A DNA stretch of 64,000 nt from Oceanospirillales bacterium (lineage in GTDB: Bacteria > Pseudomonadota > Gammaproteobacteria > Pseudomonadales > Balneatricaceae), in assembly GCA_018223185.1 (NCBI GenBank), contig JAAEYW010000006.1, forward strand, positions 62,001 through 126,000, in the 5' to 3' direction. The translations under genes were made by a program, and so were the position numbers. The notes below the pieces were generated by a model. That model worked only from the letters and a program-made list of their open reading frames with translations, was not told the DNA's origin and searched no databases. Every line of letters begins with the position of its first letter. Positions within the stretch are counted from its first letter, which is position 1. Of the stretch, positions 19,645 through 28,869 are shown piece by piece.

Positions 19645-21039
19645 ATGAAACAGAACCGTTCCCACACAAAAAACCAGTGCCCGGCACGCAAGCCCGCACA
19701 CCCTTTACCGACTGAGCCGGTAGAACTGAGCATCGAATCCCTCAGCTATGATGGCCGTGGAGTTGGACGCTTTCAGGGTAAAGCTGCGTTTATCGCCAAT
19801 GCACTGCCCGGTGAACAGGTCATGGCACAACTGACCGAAGAAAAATCCAGATTATATCTGGGTCACACCGACACTATCATCAGCGCCTCCAGCCACCGCA
19901 TTGATCCGGCCTGCCCCCATTATCAGCAATGCGGCGGTTGTGATCTGCAACACCTGGATAACGATGCCCAGCTCGAATTAAAACAAACGCAGGTACTGGA
20001 ACAGCTGGATCGCATCGGTCATACGCAGCCAGGTAAGATAAGCCCTGCACTGACTGCAGCCAACTGGAACTATCGCCGCAGCGCCCGCATTGGCATCAAT
20101 CAGTTATACGATGGCGAACCTATCGTCGGCTTTCGCCGTCGCGGCAGTCATCTGCTCAGTCAGATCGACAGCTGTGCCGTTCTGGATTCACGGGTCGCCG
20201 ATATATTCAGCAGGGTCAGGGATGCACTCAGAGACACTGGCGATATCAAATATATTACCCAGCTTGATGTTGATCTGGGCGATCAGAGTGGCTATCTGTC
20301 ACTAAGACTGAAAAAACAACTCAGCGATGAGCATCTGGAAATCTTTACCGCGCTGGCCAAACATTACGGACTGAGTCTGCACTTACAAATTATCGGCGCC
20401 GATCCAGACAGGTTCTCTGACAGTTTAAGCAGTTACAAACTTGGTCAGCTGGAGCTGATGTTCCGCCCCGGAGACTTCATACAGATAAATGCCGGAATCA
20501 ATCAGCAGATGGTAGATAAAGCCTGCCAGATGCTTGAACTGAAACCGGAAGACAAGATACTGGATCTGTTTTGTGGTCTGGGCAACTTTTCACTTCCGGT
20601 CGCTCACGCTGGCGCGTCGGTAACCGGTGTTGAAGGTAGCCTGTCGATGGTGGAGCAAGCCGAACGTAACGCTCTGCATAACAACCAGCAAAACTGCCGG
20701 TTTTTCTGCGCCAATCTGGCAGATAATCTGAAAGGATTGCAGTGGTTCAAACAGGACTATAACAAGATCATTCTCGATCCACCGCGAACCGGAGCCGCCT
20801 CACTGATACCACAGATCTGCAGTCTCAGGCCGGAGCTGATTCTCTATATCTCCTGCAACCCTGGAGCACTCGCCCGGGATAGTCAGCTGCTCAGCGAAGA
20901 GGGTTATCAGCTCAGAGAGTTTCTGGTGATGGATATGTTCCCACAAACTCACCACATCGAATCGATGGCCCTGTTTGTTCGCGGAAAAAAGAAAACCCAG
21001 AAAAAGAAACTGTTTTCCGGCAAAGGTATCAGCCGCTGA
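19645..21039 (+). CDS. rlmD: 23S rRNA (uracil-1939-C5)-methyltransferase RlmD
   Basis: SAM-dependent RNA methyltransferase that makes m5U1939 in 23S rRNA. An N-terminal TRAM domain (about residues 22-82) is followed by the 4Fe-4S cysteines Cys90, Cys96 and Cys99 in CPHYQQCGGC. The central and SAM-binding domains follow (ILDLFCGLGNFSLPVA). The catalytic Cys lies in ISCNPGALARD near the C terminus. Length of 464 aa is slightly above E. coli RlmD (433) because of a basic N-terminal extension and a Lys-rich tail. The stop is immediately followed by the pseudouridine synthase gene, implying an rRNA-modification operon. Confidence 0.94.
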   Translation: MKQNRSHTKNQCPARKPAHPLPTEPVELSIESLSYDGRGVGRFQGKAAFIANALPGEQVMAQLTEEKSRLYLGHTDTIISASSHRIDPACPHYQQCGGCDLQHLDNDAQLELKQTQVLEQLDRIGHTQPGKISPALTAANWNYRRSARIGINQLYDGEPIVGFRRRGSHLLSQIDSCAVLDSRVADIFSRVRDALRDTGDIKYITQLDVDLGDQSGYLSLRLKKQLSDEHLEIFTALAKHYGLSLHLQIIGADPDRFSDSLSSYKLGQLELMFRPGDFIQINAGINQQMVDKACQMLELKPEDKILDLFCGLGNFSLPVAHAGASVTGVEGSLSMVEQAERNALHNNQQNCRFFCANLADNLKGLQWFKQDYNKIILDPPRTGAASLIPQICSLRPELILYISCNPGALARDSQLLSEEGYQLREFLVMDMFPQTHHIESMALFVRGKKKTQKKKLFSGKGISR

Positions 21040-21040
21040 A

Positions 21041-21679
21041 ATGAACGTCTCAATTGAAGAGAGCGACATCCTCTTTGCCGATGATGAGATTGTAGTTGTT
21101 AATAAGGCAGCAGACCTGCTATCTGTCCCCGGCCGGGGTGAAGATAAGCAGGACTGTCTCTGGCGCAGAGTCCAGCAGCGCTTTCCAACCGCCAGAATCG
21201 TCCACCGGCTGGATTACGCGACATCAGGGGTAATGGTGTTAGCACTGAGCCCGGAAAGCCATCGTAATCTGAGCATCCAGTTTCAGGACCGGAAAACCGG
21301 CAAATCCTACCAGGCGGTGATTGCCGGCCAGCTGCAACAGCAAAGCGGCACAGTTGACCAGCCACTGCGATGCGACTGGGATAACCGGCCGCTACAGATA
21401 GTCGATCATAAGGAGGGCAAAGCAGCGCTGACCCACTGGCGGGTTATTGAACGACTGGACGATGCCTGCCGGGTCGAACTGACCCCGGTGACAGGTCGCT
21501 CACATCAACTGCGGGTGCATATGCAGTTTCTGGGTCACCCGATTATCGGTGACCGGTTTTATGCTTCAGAGGCCCAGATCGCCCGCTCCGGGCGCTTACT
21601 CCTGCATGCGCAAATGCTCAGCTTCAGCCACCCGGTCAGCGGCGAGAATGTAACATTTACCTCGCCGGTTCCATTCTGA
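21041..21679 (+). CDS. rluA: Pseudouridine synthase RluA
   Basis: Makes pseudouridine at 23S rRNA position 746 and tRNA position 32 (as known for E. coli RluA). It is 212 aa with the catalytic Asp58 in HRLDYATSG. The family blocks LLSVPGRGE, CDWDNRP, TGRSHQLRVHMQFLGHPI and GDRFYAS match RluA more closely than RluC or RluD, and there is no S4 domain. ATG at 21041 begins 1 nt after the rlmD stop, so the two are probably co-transcribed. Confidence 0.92.
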   Translation: MNVSIEESDILFADDEIVVVNKAADLLSVPGRGEDKQDCLWRRVQQRFPTARIVHRLDYATSGVMVLALSPESHRNLSIQFQDRKTGKSYQAVIAGQLQQQSGTVDQPLRCDWDNRPLQIVDHKEGKAALTHWRVIERLDDACRVELTPVTGRSHQLRVHMQFLGHPIIGDRFYASEAQIARSGRLLLHAQMLSFSHPVSGENVTFTSPVPF

Positions 21680-21698
21680 TACAGATATATCGCCCGGC

Positions 21699-22652
21699 CT
21701 AATTGACCATCCTGATCTTCTCTCCGGCTTTAAGCCCGACAAGGGTTTCCGTCATCTGATCAACAATTCGCTGACGCGCCTGAATACTGCCCCAGGCACA
21801 GTGCGGGGTAATGATCAGATTCGGGATATCATCCGCCAATAGCGGATTACCATTCACCGGCGGCTCTTCACTCAACACATCGGTTGCCGCCCCGGCAAGC
21901 TTACCACGACGCAAAGCATCCGCCAGATCCCTCTCATTGACAATTCCGCCACGGGACGCATTTATCAGAAAAGCGCCGGTTTTCATCTGCTCAATGGCAT
22001 CCGCATTGATCAGATCCCGGGTCTGCTCGTTCAGTGGACAGTGCAAACTCAGCACATCAACCTGAGGCAACAACTCCTCCATCGACAAACGCCCCCCGAC
22101 CGTATCGCCGCCTGCACGTTGCGCGACAACTACGTTCATACCGAAAGCACCTGCCAGCTGCGCCACTCCGGACCCCAGGTTGCCATAACCTACAATTCCC
22201 AGAGTCTTACCACTGAGCTCCTGAATCGGGTAGTCCAGCAGGCAAAACTGCTCAGCACGTGCCCAACGACCGTTACGGGCGGCTTCGTTATAGGCAATCA
22301 GGTTAGTGTGTAACGCCAGCATCAGCGCCATAACGTGCTGAGATACCGACTCCGTACCATAGGCCTGACAGTTGGACACAGTGATGCCCAGTTCGGAAGC
22401 CGCCTGCAGATCGACATTATTAGTACCGGTCGCGGCAATACAGACATGTTTCAGCTGAGTGGCTGCAGAAAGCATCTCTCTGTCCAGCACCACCTTATTG
22501 ATAATCACCACATCAGCACCGGCAATCCTTTTGGAAACCTGCTGAGAAGCCGTAGCCGGATATGCCTGAAAACTGCTGAACTCAGCTTCCAGTGCAGCCA
22601 GATCCAGGTCATCGCAATCAAGGCTGTGCAGATCAAGAAATACTGCTTTCAT
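21699..22652 (-). CDS. hprA: D-2-hydroxyacid dehydrogenase (glycerate dehydrogenase/HprA type)
   Basis: NAD(P)H-dependent D-isomer-specific 2-hydroxyacid dehydrogenase, 317 aa. The Rossmann motif is GYGNLGSGVAQLAGAFGM, followed by INASRGGIVNERDLADALR. The catalytic Arg/Glu/His set is present (NASRGG, DVLSEEPP, ITPHCAWGS). The pattern resembles glycerate (hydroxypyruvate) dehydrogenase, but substrate preference cannot be fixed from sequence. It sits downstream of bamC in the position often taken by purC in other gammaproteobacteria. Confidence 0.85.
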   Translation of the reverse strand: MKAVFLDLHSLDCDDLDLAALEAEFSSFQAYPATASQQVSKRIAGADVVIINKVVLDREMLSAATQLKHVCIAATGTNNVDLQAASELGITVSNCQAYGTESVSQHVMALMLALHTNLIAYNEAARNGRWARAEQFCLLDYPIQELSGKTLGIVGYGNLGSGVAQLAGAFGMNVVVAQRAGGDTVGGRLSMEELLPQVDVLSLHCPLNEQTRDLINADAIEQMKTGAFLINASRGGIVNERDLADALRRGKLAGAATDVLSEEPPVNGNPLLADDIPNLIITPHCAWGSIQARQRIVDQMTETLVGLKAGEKIRMVN

Positions 22653-22705
22653 AGCTATTCACCTTTGTTCTTCAGATATAAAAGCTTTGATTAAAAGCTC
22701 TCAAA

Positions 22706-22759
22706 ATCTCTTAATAAAATATCTCAATAAAACATATCAATAAAACATCTCAAAAAAAA
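22706..22759. repeat. Short AT-rich tandem repeats upstream of hprA
   Basis: Units ATCTCAATAAAAC (22721-22733) and ATATCAATAAAAC (22734-22746) are preceded by the variant ATCTCTTAATAAAAT and followed by ATCTCAAAAAAAA. This gives about four degenerate 13-15-bp units between the hprA start and the bamC terminator. Confidence 0.6.
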
Positions 22760-22790
22760 AAGGGACCTGCTATTCAGAAGGCCCCTTGTA
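22752..22790 (-). terminator. Terminator downstream of dapA-bamC
   Basis: On the minus strand the stem AAGGGGCCT/AGGTCCCTT is followed by a run of ten T. It lies about 40 nt past the bamC stop. A smaller GC hairpin (CCGGGC/GCCCGG at 22807-22821) lies between them. Confidence 0.75.
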
Positions 22791-22828
22791 TTATCGCTCT
22801 GAAAACCGGGCAAAGCCCGGGTTAGAAA

Positions 22829-24220
22829 TCAGATTTTCTCTTTGATCTCCCAAAGGATCTCGTCCGCAATCACCGCAGGGGCAGCGTAACCGTCCGGAGT
22901 CTTAACGGTCAGGAACACACCGTTTGAGGTACGATTCATATGTAGCTGATACTGGCCAACATGTTCATACTTTCCAGACTTGTCATTATAGACGCCATCC
23001 TGATTATCGCCGAAGACATAGATCACTTCTCCGCCAAGCCAGATCTTAAAACCCTTTTGGTTGGCCTCATCAGTTTTATCATCAATACTGTACTGCTGAG
23101 CACCATCGGCAGCCTCAGTACCTGCTACTGAGTACTGCTTAGAGCTGTATGAAGGACCATCAGTGTCATTGTTGCTGCCACCAAACCCTAACGCCTCACC
23201 GACACGACCGGTACTCAAAGTGAGCGCCTTACGATCAGAGTGAAGCCACTCAAAGAAACCCATTTTTTCGGTCTCTTCAAACGGCGTTGAAGTGGTGTAA
23301 GTCATATAGATAACACCCGTTTGCTGATCGCGGGTACCCACATCCAGAGCGGTTTCATCAATCGCTTTGTTTATCTGATCCCATGCCTGATCAACCGGCA
23401 CGGTAATCTTCAGCGCCGGGAAGCCTTTTGAGTCACGCCCCATCTGCGGCAGATCATTACGCTGACGCTTCATCTCCAACAGACTGAGACTGTTACCGGT
23501 ATTACTGGTCGACTTGCTCAGATAGCGCAGCATCTCAAACATCATATCGGTTTTATAACCAACATCAGTAGCATCAGCTGACCAGTTAACCGGCTGGTCT
23601 TTCTGGTCCTGCGGAACCCGTATATGCTGCATAGAAATGGTAGTGCGATCAAAATTATCAGCCACCGGACGGACGGATACCCGCAGTTTATCACTGACAG
23701 GGCCATCGATATCCTGGAACGTCAGATGCTTGATCATACTGTCGACGAAGCTTAATTCATCACCCTGGGTATCGACCCAGTCGGTCTCCATAACACCCTG
23801 CTGAGGCGCAGATTTGGCCAGAGCAACATTATTGAAACGCCAGAATTCCTGCAGCTGAACCCAGACATCACCAACAGGCTCATCGACAATCAGGACCTTT
23901 TCATCACCCTGACGCTTCAGATTAACGGTTCCATTACCGGCATCGGCATAGAAAAACTCAGGACGAGGCACAACAAACTCAGCCGTTCTTTTCGAGGCGG
24001 TCTGACCGGCACTCGGAACTTCCAGAAAATCCTGCATCGTTTTAGAGCGGGCCTGAATCGCCGGAGGCAATTCAAGCCGCTGGGTTGCCTTAGCCTCTTC
24101 ATAGTTCTGGCTGCGATCGTTGATTAGTCCATGCTCACCGTAAATTGGGTTTGAGTATGAACCACATCCGGCAACACTCAACACAGCTGCCGCCAGAGGC
24201 AACAAGGCAATTATTCTCAT
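22829..24220 (-). CDS. bamC: Outer membrane protein assembly factor BamC
   Basis: Lipoprotein component of the BAM complex that inserts beta-barrel proteins into the outer membrane. The signal peptide ends with the lipobox SVAGC (Cys19). The unstructured N-terminal region contains YGEHGLINDRSQNYEEAK, the BamD-binding segment typical of the family. Two helix-grip domains follow. At 463 aa it is longer than E. coli BamC (344), with an insertion of low-complexity linker around residues 330-385. It lies directly downstream of dapA, the conserved dapA-bamC operon. Confidence 0.92.
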   Translation of the reverse strand: MRIIALLPLAAAVLSVAGCGSYSNPIYGEHGLINDRSQNYEEAKATQRLELPPAIQARSKTMQDFLEVPSAGQTASKRTAEFVVPRPEFFYADAGNGTVNLKRQGDEKVLIVDEPVGDVWVQLQEFWRFNNVALAKSAPQQGVMETDWVDTQGDELSFVDSMIKHLTFQDIDGPVSDKLRVSVRPVADNFDRTTISMQHIRVPQDQKDQPVNWSADATDVGYKTDMMFEMLRYLSKSTSNTGNSLSLLEMKRQRNDLPQMGRDSKGFPALKITVPVDQAWDQINKAIDETALDVGTRDQQTGVIYMTYTTSTPFEETEKMGFFEWLHSDRKALTLSTGRVGEALGFGGSNNDTDGPSYSSKQYSVAGTEAADGAQQYSIDDKTDEANQKGFKIWLGGEVIYVFGDNQDGVYNDKSGKYEHVGQYQLHMNRTSNGVFLTVKTPDGYAAPAVIADEILWEIKEKI

Positions 24221-24238
24221 TATGCTCGTCCGTTAGTT

Positions 24239-25114
24239 TCAGATAATTTCGCAGGCTTTAAGGGCATCACGTACCCGGCTGTGATACTGCTCAGAGAGAA
24301 CTGTCAGCGGCAACCGAATACCCTGCCCCATCAGTCCCATCTCAGCGACAGCCCATTTAACCGGAATCGGGTTGGACTCAACAAACATCGCTTTATGCAG
24401 AGGCATCAGCGAAGCCTGAATCGCACGGGCAGCCTCAGCCTCACCGGCAATTGCCAGGCGGCAAAGTTCGCCCATCTCAGCCGGAGCAACATTGGCAGTC
24501 ACAGAAATATTTCCATCACCACCCAGCAACATCAGTTCAACAGCCGTTTCATCATCACCTGAATAGATAGCGAAATCTTTTGGAGCAGCCTCTATCAGCG
24601 CCTTTGCTCGCTCAAGATCACCCGTTGCCTCTTTGATACCGACAATATTTGGCACCTCAGCCAGACGCAGGACAGTTTCCGGCAGCATGTCGCAGGCCGT
24701 GCGCCCTGGGACATTATAAAGAATCTGTGGAATATCAACCGCTTCAGCAATAGCTTTAAAGTGCTGATACAAACCTTCCTGGGTTGGCTTGTTATAGTAA
24801 GGCGTCACCAGCAGACAGGCATCCGCACCAACACGCTTAGCCGCTTCAGTCAGTTCAATCGCTTCCCGGGTGGAGTTAGCACCAGTACCGGCAATAATAG
24901 GAATGGCGCCTCCGACACGGTCAACAATCCGTTTGATTACCTGACAATGCTCATCACAGCTCAGCGTTGAAGATTCGCCGCTGGTACCGACGGCGACAAT
25001 GGAATCGGTACCCTTTTCCAGATGAAAATCTACCAGTTTATCCAGTGCGTCCCAATCGACATCACCGTTAGTATTCATCGGGGTAACAAGAGCAACAATG
25101 CTGCCAGTAATCAT
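24239..25114 (-). CDS. dapA: 4-hydroxy-tetrahydrodipicolinate synthase
   Basis: Condenses pyruvate with aspartate semialdehyde, the first committed step of lysine and diaminopimelate synthesis. 291 aa from [13 protein letters not shown], matching E. coli MFTGSIVAIVTPM. A longer frame from 25192 is not needed. Schiff-base Lys is in GIKEATGD, the catalytic Tyr in LYNVPGRT, and the GTTGES-equivalent is GTSGES. GGAG lies just before the tandem ATGATG start. bamC follows by 18 bp. Confidence 0.97.
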   Translation of the reverse strand: MITGSIVALVTPMNTNGDVDWDALDKLVDFHLEKGTDSIVAVGTSGESSTLSCDEHCQVIKRIVDRVGGAIPIIAGTGANSTREAIELTEAAKRVGADACLLVTPYYNKPTQEGLYQHFKAIAEAVDIPQILYNVPGRTACDMLPETVLRLAEVPNIVGIKEATGDLERAKALIEAAPKDFAIYSGDDETAVELMLLGGDGNISVTANVAPAEMGELCRLAIAGEAEAARAIQASLMPLHKAMFVESNPIPVKWAVAEMGLMGQGIRLPLTVLSEQYHSRVRDALKACEII

Positions 25115-25148
25115 CATGATCTCCATCAAGAGGTATACAGAATGGCCT

Positions 25149-25177
25149 ATGGTACTTGCCTGCGATTTGCGGCTCAA
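25149..25177 (-). promoter_or_regulatory. Candidate sigma-70 promoter of dapA
   Basis: On the minus strand TTGAGC (25172-25177) and TACCAT (25149-25154) are spaced by 17 bp, 35 bp upstream of the dapA start. Each box matches consensus at 4 of 6 positions. Confidence 0.35.
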
Positions 25178-25339
25178 CCCATTTAAGCTCAATACGTTAG
25201 CGTAATCTGAAATTTCAAAAAACGATGTTTTAAGGGGCTGCCAAAACTGTGTAATCTGTTATCGTATAAAAAGCGTATCATTCTAACTGATCTCGGTCAG
25301 ATAAGCGTAGTTTTTAAGTCAGATTTTTAAGGAAAAAGT

Positions 25340-25807
25340 ATGAGCCAGCCAACGATTGATCAGCCAGTAACCGACTTCACTGCTGCAGCCACCAGCAATA
25401 CCACTGTGACGCTGTCAGAACTGAAAGGTTCCAACGTGGTGATCTACTTCTATCCGAAGGACAGCACACCCGGCTGCACCACTGAAGGTCAGGACTTTCG
25501 CGATATGTACAGCCAGTTTCAGGCGGCTAACACGCTGATCTTCGGAGTGTCCCGAGATGGTATGCGCGCCCACGAGAATTTCAAAGCTAAACAGTCATTC
25601 CCGTTTGAACTGATCAGCGATCCCGATGAAGAGCTGTGCAAACTGTTTGATGTAATCAAACTGAAGAAACTTTATGGCAAGGAACACATGGGCATTGAGC
25701 GAAGCACATTCCTCATTGGCGCTGATGGAGTCCTGCGCAAAGAGTGGCGTAAGGTCAAAGTGAAAGAACATGTCGCTGAGGTGCTAGCCGCAGCACAGGC
25801 GCTCTGA
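25340..25807 (+). CDS. bcp: Thioredoxin-dependent thiol peroxidase (Bcp/PrxQ)
   Basis: Peroxiredoxin that reduces hydroperoxides using thioredoxin. The peroxidatic Cys46 is in YPKDSTPGCTTEG, and the family pattern GVSRD is present. The residue five positions after Cys46 is not Cys (TPGCTTEGQDF). The usual resolving Cys of E. coli-type Bcp is therefore missing, and the only other obvious Cys is in EELCKLFDV. This implies a 1-Cys or different resolving mechanism. It is divergent from dapA, a common arrangement. GGAAAAAG precedes the ATG. Confidence 0.93.
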   Translation: MSQPTIDQPVTDFTAAATSNTTVTLSELKGSNVVIYFYPKDSTPGCTTEGQDFRDMYSQFQAANTLIFGVSRDGMRAHENFKAKQSFPFELISDPDEELCKLFDVIKLKKLYGKEHMGIERSTFLIGADGVLRKEWRKVKVKEHVAEVLAAAQAL

Positions 25808-25837
25808 TCACGCACTCAATACCTGAATATCAGAAAG

Positions 25838-25866
25838 AAAAAAGCCGGCGGATGCCGGCTTTTTTA
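25838..25866. terminator. Bidirectional terminator between bcp and perM
   Basis: Stem AAAGCCGGC/GCCGGCTTT (25841-25849 and 25854-25862). It is flanked by an A-run on the left and a T-run on the right, between convergent genes. Confidence 0.85.
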
Positions 25867-25869
25867 TAA

Positions 25870-26952
25870 TCAACTCTGTCCTGCGCCGCCATCCTGAATA
25901 AAAGAATGGCTTTTAGGCCACGCATTAAGAATTGCTTTGATAAGAGTGGCCAGTGGTATAGCGAAAAACACGCCCCAGAACCCCCAGACACTGCCAAACA
26001 CCAGCACCGCGATAATAATTGAAACCGGGTGCAGGTTGACCGCTTCAGAAAACAGCAGCGGCACCAGTACGTTTCCATCCAGCGCCTGAATAATGCCGTA
26101 GGCCAGCATCAGGTACCAGAACTCATTGGTCCAGCCCCACTGAAAGAATCCTATCAGTGCCACTGGCAGAGTCACCAGTGCCGCCCCGATATAGGGAATC
26201 AGCACGGACAAACCAACCATAATGCCCAGCAGCGCGGCATAGTCGATCCCGAGAAAGGCAAAGGCAACATAGGTTACCGAACCGACGATAGCGATCTCGA
26301 TCACCTTTCCCCTGACATAATTGGCAATCTGCTGATCCATCTCGGTCCATACCTGAGTCAGCATCTCCTTCTTTTGTGGCAGAAACGAGACCCACCAGCG
26401 CACCAGGCTACTGCCATCTTTAAGAAAGAAAAACACCAGAATAGGCACCAGAACCACATAAATAAGCAGCGCAACCAGTCCGGCAATAGAATTCAGAGAG
26501 TAGGTCACCACCATCTGACCCAGTTTTCGTAGTTCGGACGTCGCCAGATCGATAATCTGGGTAATCTGCTGTTCTGAGAAAATATCAGGATATTGCTGAG
26601 GCAGCAGCAACAGCACCTGCTTGGCCTGGCTCACCATCCCCGGCAACTCATTGAAAAGGTTAACCGACTGTTTCCAGGCCAGCGGCATAATAAACAGAAG
26701 CAGAGACAGTAATACACTGATAAACAGAATGAAGACCAGCAGTACCGATACCAGGTGGGGGACATTATGTTCTTTTAACCAGACGATCATCCCCTGCATC
26801 AGAAACGCCAGTATGATACTGGTAAACACCGGAGTCAGCGCCTGCCCCAGATAGAGGATAACGCCCAGTGCGCCAGCCAGCAGCACCAACAAAAGCATTA
26901 CCTCCTCGTTTGAGAAGTAATTGTCGATCCATTTGCTGAAAATTTTTCTCAC
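25870..26952 (-). CDS. perM: AI-2E family transporter / PerM-like permease
   Basis: 360-aa inner-membrane protein of the AI-2E (UPF0118) family. It has about eight transmembrane helices, with the conserved C-terminal segments DGNVLVPLLFSEAVNLHPV and GVFFAIPLATLIKAI. Family members include PerM, quorum-signal exporters and Na+/H+ antiporters, so the substrate is open. tusA lies upstream by 14 bp on the same strand. Confidence 0.88.
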   Translation of the reverse strand: MRKIFSKWIDNYFSNEEVMLLLVLLAGALGVILYLGQALTPVFTSIILAFLMQGMIVWLKEHNVPHLVSVLLVFILFISVLLSLLLFIMPLAWKQSVNLFNELPGMVSQAKQVLLLLPQQYPDIFSEQQITQIIDLATSELRKLGQMVVTYSLNSIAGLVALLIYVVLVPILVFFFLKDGSSLVRWWVSFLPQKKEMLTQVWTEMDQQIANYVRGKVIEIAIVGSVTYVAFAFLGIDYAALLGIMVGLSVLIPYIGAALVTLPVALIGFFQWGWTNEFWYLMLAYGIIQALDGNVLVPLLFSEAVNLHPVSIIIAVLVFGSVWGFWGVFFAIPLATLIKAILNAWPKSHSFIQDGGAGQS

Positions 26953-26966
26953 GCTCTGCTCCCTGT

Positions 26967-27203
26967 TTAGCCGCGCTGGATAATATAGGTATACTGAACA
27001 CCATCACTGAACGATTCCAGCATCTGATGGTCAGACTGATCGACAAACGCCTTGAAGTCCCGCTGAGATCCGGCATCGGTCGCGACCACTTTGAGGATTT
27101 TACCCGGGTCCAGCTTATGTAATGCCTGTTTGGCTTTCAACAGCGGCAGCGGGCAATTCAGGCCACGGGCATCGAGTTGCTCATCCCAGTGGATCTCAGT
27201 CAT
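26967..27203 (-). CDS. tusA: Sulfur carrier protein TusA
   Basis: 78-aa sulfurtransferase that relays persulfide sulfur from cysteine desulfurase to tRNA thiolation and molybdenum-cofactor pathways. The active Cys17 is in LDARGLNCPLPLLKAKQ, the signature of the TusA/SirA family. The start MTEIHWDEQ at 27203 fits the family; a longer frame from 27269 does not. It is adjacent to perM and divergent from bepA, a common gammaproteobacterial arrangement. Confidence 0.93.
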   Translation of the reverse strand: MTEIHWDEQLDARGLNCPLPLLKAKQALHKLDPGKILKVVATDAGSQRDFKAFVDQSDHQMLESFSDGVQYTYIIQRG

Positions 27204-27323
27204 GGAACTATTCCTGATACAGATAAGAGGCCTGCAATATATACCAAAAACCGGGTTATTATAATCCACAATTACGCTTAACTGTTTTTGTTGCCATTGC
27301 GACTAACTATAAGGATCAACGAT

Positions 27324-28754
27324 TTGCGAACTGGGCTTTCATGTTATCTGCTGGCCAGCCTCCTGGCACTCACTCCGGCAATACCGGTTCAGGCCGATGA
27401 CCTGCCGGTCATCGCCAGCAGTTCTGGCACGATATCACTCGAGCAGGAGTTCCAGCTGGGCCGTACCTGGGCGAGACTGCTACGTGGTCGTGCACCCGAA
27501 TATGGCGACCCGCTTATTGTTAACTACATTGACGGTCTGCTCTGGCAGATCGCTGCCAGTAGTCAGTTGCAGGATCACCGGCTCGAACTGATCGTAATCG
27601 ACAGCCCGGTTCTGAACGCTTTTGCGGTGCCCGGTGGCGTCGTCGGAATCAACGCAGGTCTGCTTCTCGGAGCTAAAGATGAAGAGGAGCTGGCTTCCGT
27701 TATTGCCCACGAGCTGGCGCATCTGTCTCAGCGCCACTACGCTCAACAACTGGAGGAAAGCCGCCGTAATACACCACTAATGCTGGCCGGTATTCTCGCC
27801 AGTATTCTGGTCGCGTCTGCGGATGCTCAGGCGGGTATGGCAGGCATCACCTCATCAATGGCTGCCGGTCAGCAGGCCGGGATTAACTTCACCCGCCGGA
27901 ATGAGCAGGAAGCAGACCGTATCGGCATGCTCAACCTGGTCAACTCGGGCTTCGACCCCTTCGCGATGCCGCGAATGTTCTCCCGCATCCAGCGCTCAAG
28001 CCGCTTCCTCGGCCAGAAACCACCAGAATTTTTGCTGACTCACCCGGTCACAGAGTCACGCATCGCCGATGCCGAAAACCGCGCCAGCCAGTTAACAAAA
28101 CCCGCGTTCAAACCCCAGCGATACGATTTTCAGCTGATCAAAAAGCGTATCGAGGTGCACTATGCCAGCGACCTCAGACAGCTGATCAAGACCTATCAGG
28201 AAAGTGCTGACAGCAACCCTCTGAGCCGCTATGGTCTGGCACTGGCGCTGATGCAGAACAGAGACTTCAAACAGGCTCAACAGGCCCTTGATGGCCTGCC
28301 AGAGAGTCTGCGTCAGCACCTGCATGTTCGCCTCACTTATGCTGAACTGGAACTGGCAGCCGCTCAACCGGAAAAGGCCCTGCAACAGCTGGAATTACTG
28401 AACAAACTCTACCCGGACAGCTACCCGGTTCGTCAGCTGTACGCTAAAGCACTCAATGCCAATAAGCAGTTTAAAAAATCAGCCCAAATCCTCACCGACC
28501 TGAGCCAGACACACCCCGCAAACAGTTATATCTGGTATCAGCTGGCCGAGAGCCAGGGGCTGGCAGGCAATACCCTGGGAGTCCACGAAGCCCGCATCGA
28601 ATACTTCCTGCTCACCGGCGCCACTGATAAAGCCCTGCGGCAGATAGACTTTGCAATGCGGGAAAAAGACCTCAGCAGCAGCGATATCGCCCGGCTTGAC
28701 GAGCGTAAAAGAGAAGCTGAAGCGATCAGAGATCAGATCAAAAACTCGTTATAG
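27324..28754 (+). CDS. bepA: M48 metalloprotease/chaperone with TPR repeats (BepA/YfgC-like)
   Basis: Periplasmic zinc metalloprotease that assists or degrades stalled outer-membrane proteins such as LptD. A signal peptide (residues 1-24, ending PAIPVQA) is followed by the M48 domain with the zinc motif HELAH in VIAHELAHLSQRH and the second ligand in EQEADRIG. A TPR-rich C-terminal half spans about residues 290-470. TTG at 27324, with AAGGATC just upstream, gives the best signal peptide. Another TTG at 27288 is possible. Length of 476 aa matches BepA (487). Confidence 0.9.
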   Translation: MRTGLSCYLLASLLALTPAIPVQADDLPVIASSSGTISLEQEFQLGRTWARLLRGRAPEYGDPLIVNYIDGLLWQIAASSQLQDHRLELIVIDSPVLNAFAVPGGVVGINAGLLLGAKDEEELASVIAHELAHLSQRHYAQQLEESRRNTPLMLAGILASILVASADAQAGMAGITSSMAAGQQAGINFTRRNEQEADRIGMLNLVNSGFDPFAMPRMFSRIQRSSRFLGQKPPEFLLTHPVTESRIADAENRASQLTKPAFKPQRYDFQLIKKRIEVHYASDLRQLIKTYQESADSNPLSRYGLALALMQNRDFKQAQQALDGLPESLRQHLHVRLTYAELELAAAQPEKALQQLELLNKLYPDSYPVRQLYAKALNANKQFKKSAQILTDLSQTHPANSYIWYQLAESQGLAGNTLGVHEARIEYFLLTGATDKALRQIDFAMREKDLSSSDIARLDERKREAEAIRDQIKNSL

Positions 28755-28802
28755 ACAAAGATCAGCTGATATCTGAAACAGAACCAGACCATTCTGTAAC
28801 AC

Positions 28803-28826
28803 AAAAAGAGACCCGGAGGTCTCTCT
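28803..28826 (-). terminator. Terminator downstream of the acyl-CoA synthetase gene
   Basis: Stem AGAGACC/GGTCTCT (28807-28813 and 28818-28824) with a CGGA loop. On the minus strand it is followed by TTTTTG. Confidence 0.7.
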
Positions 28827-28869
28827 GAATTATCCTGAGAGTTCAGGACAAAGTGGCGAAGCCTGCAAT

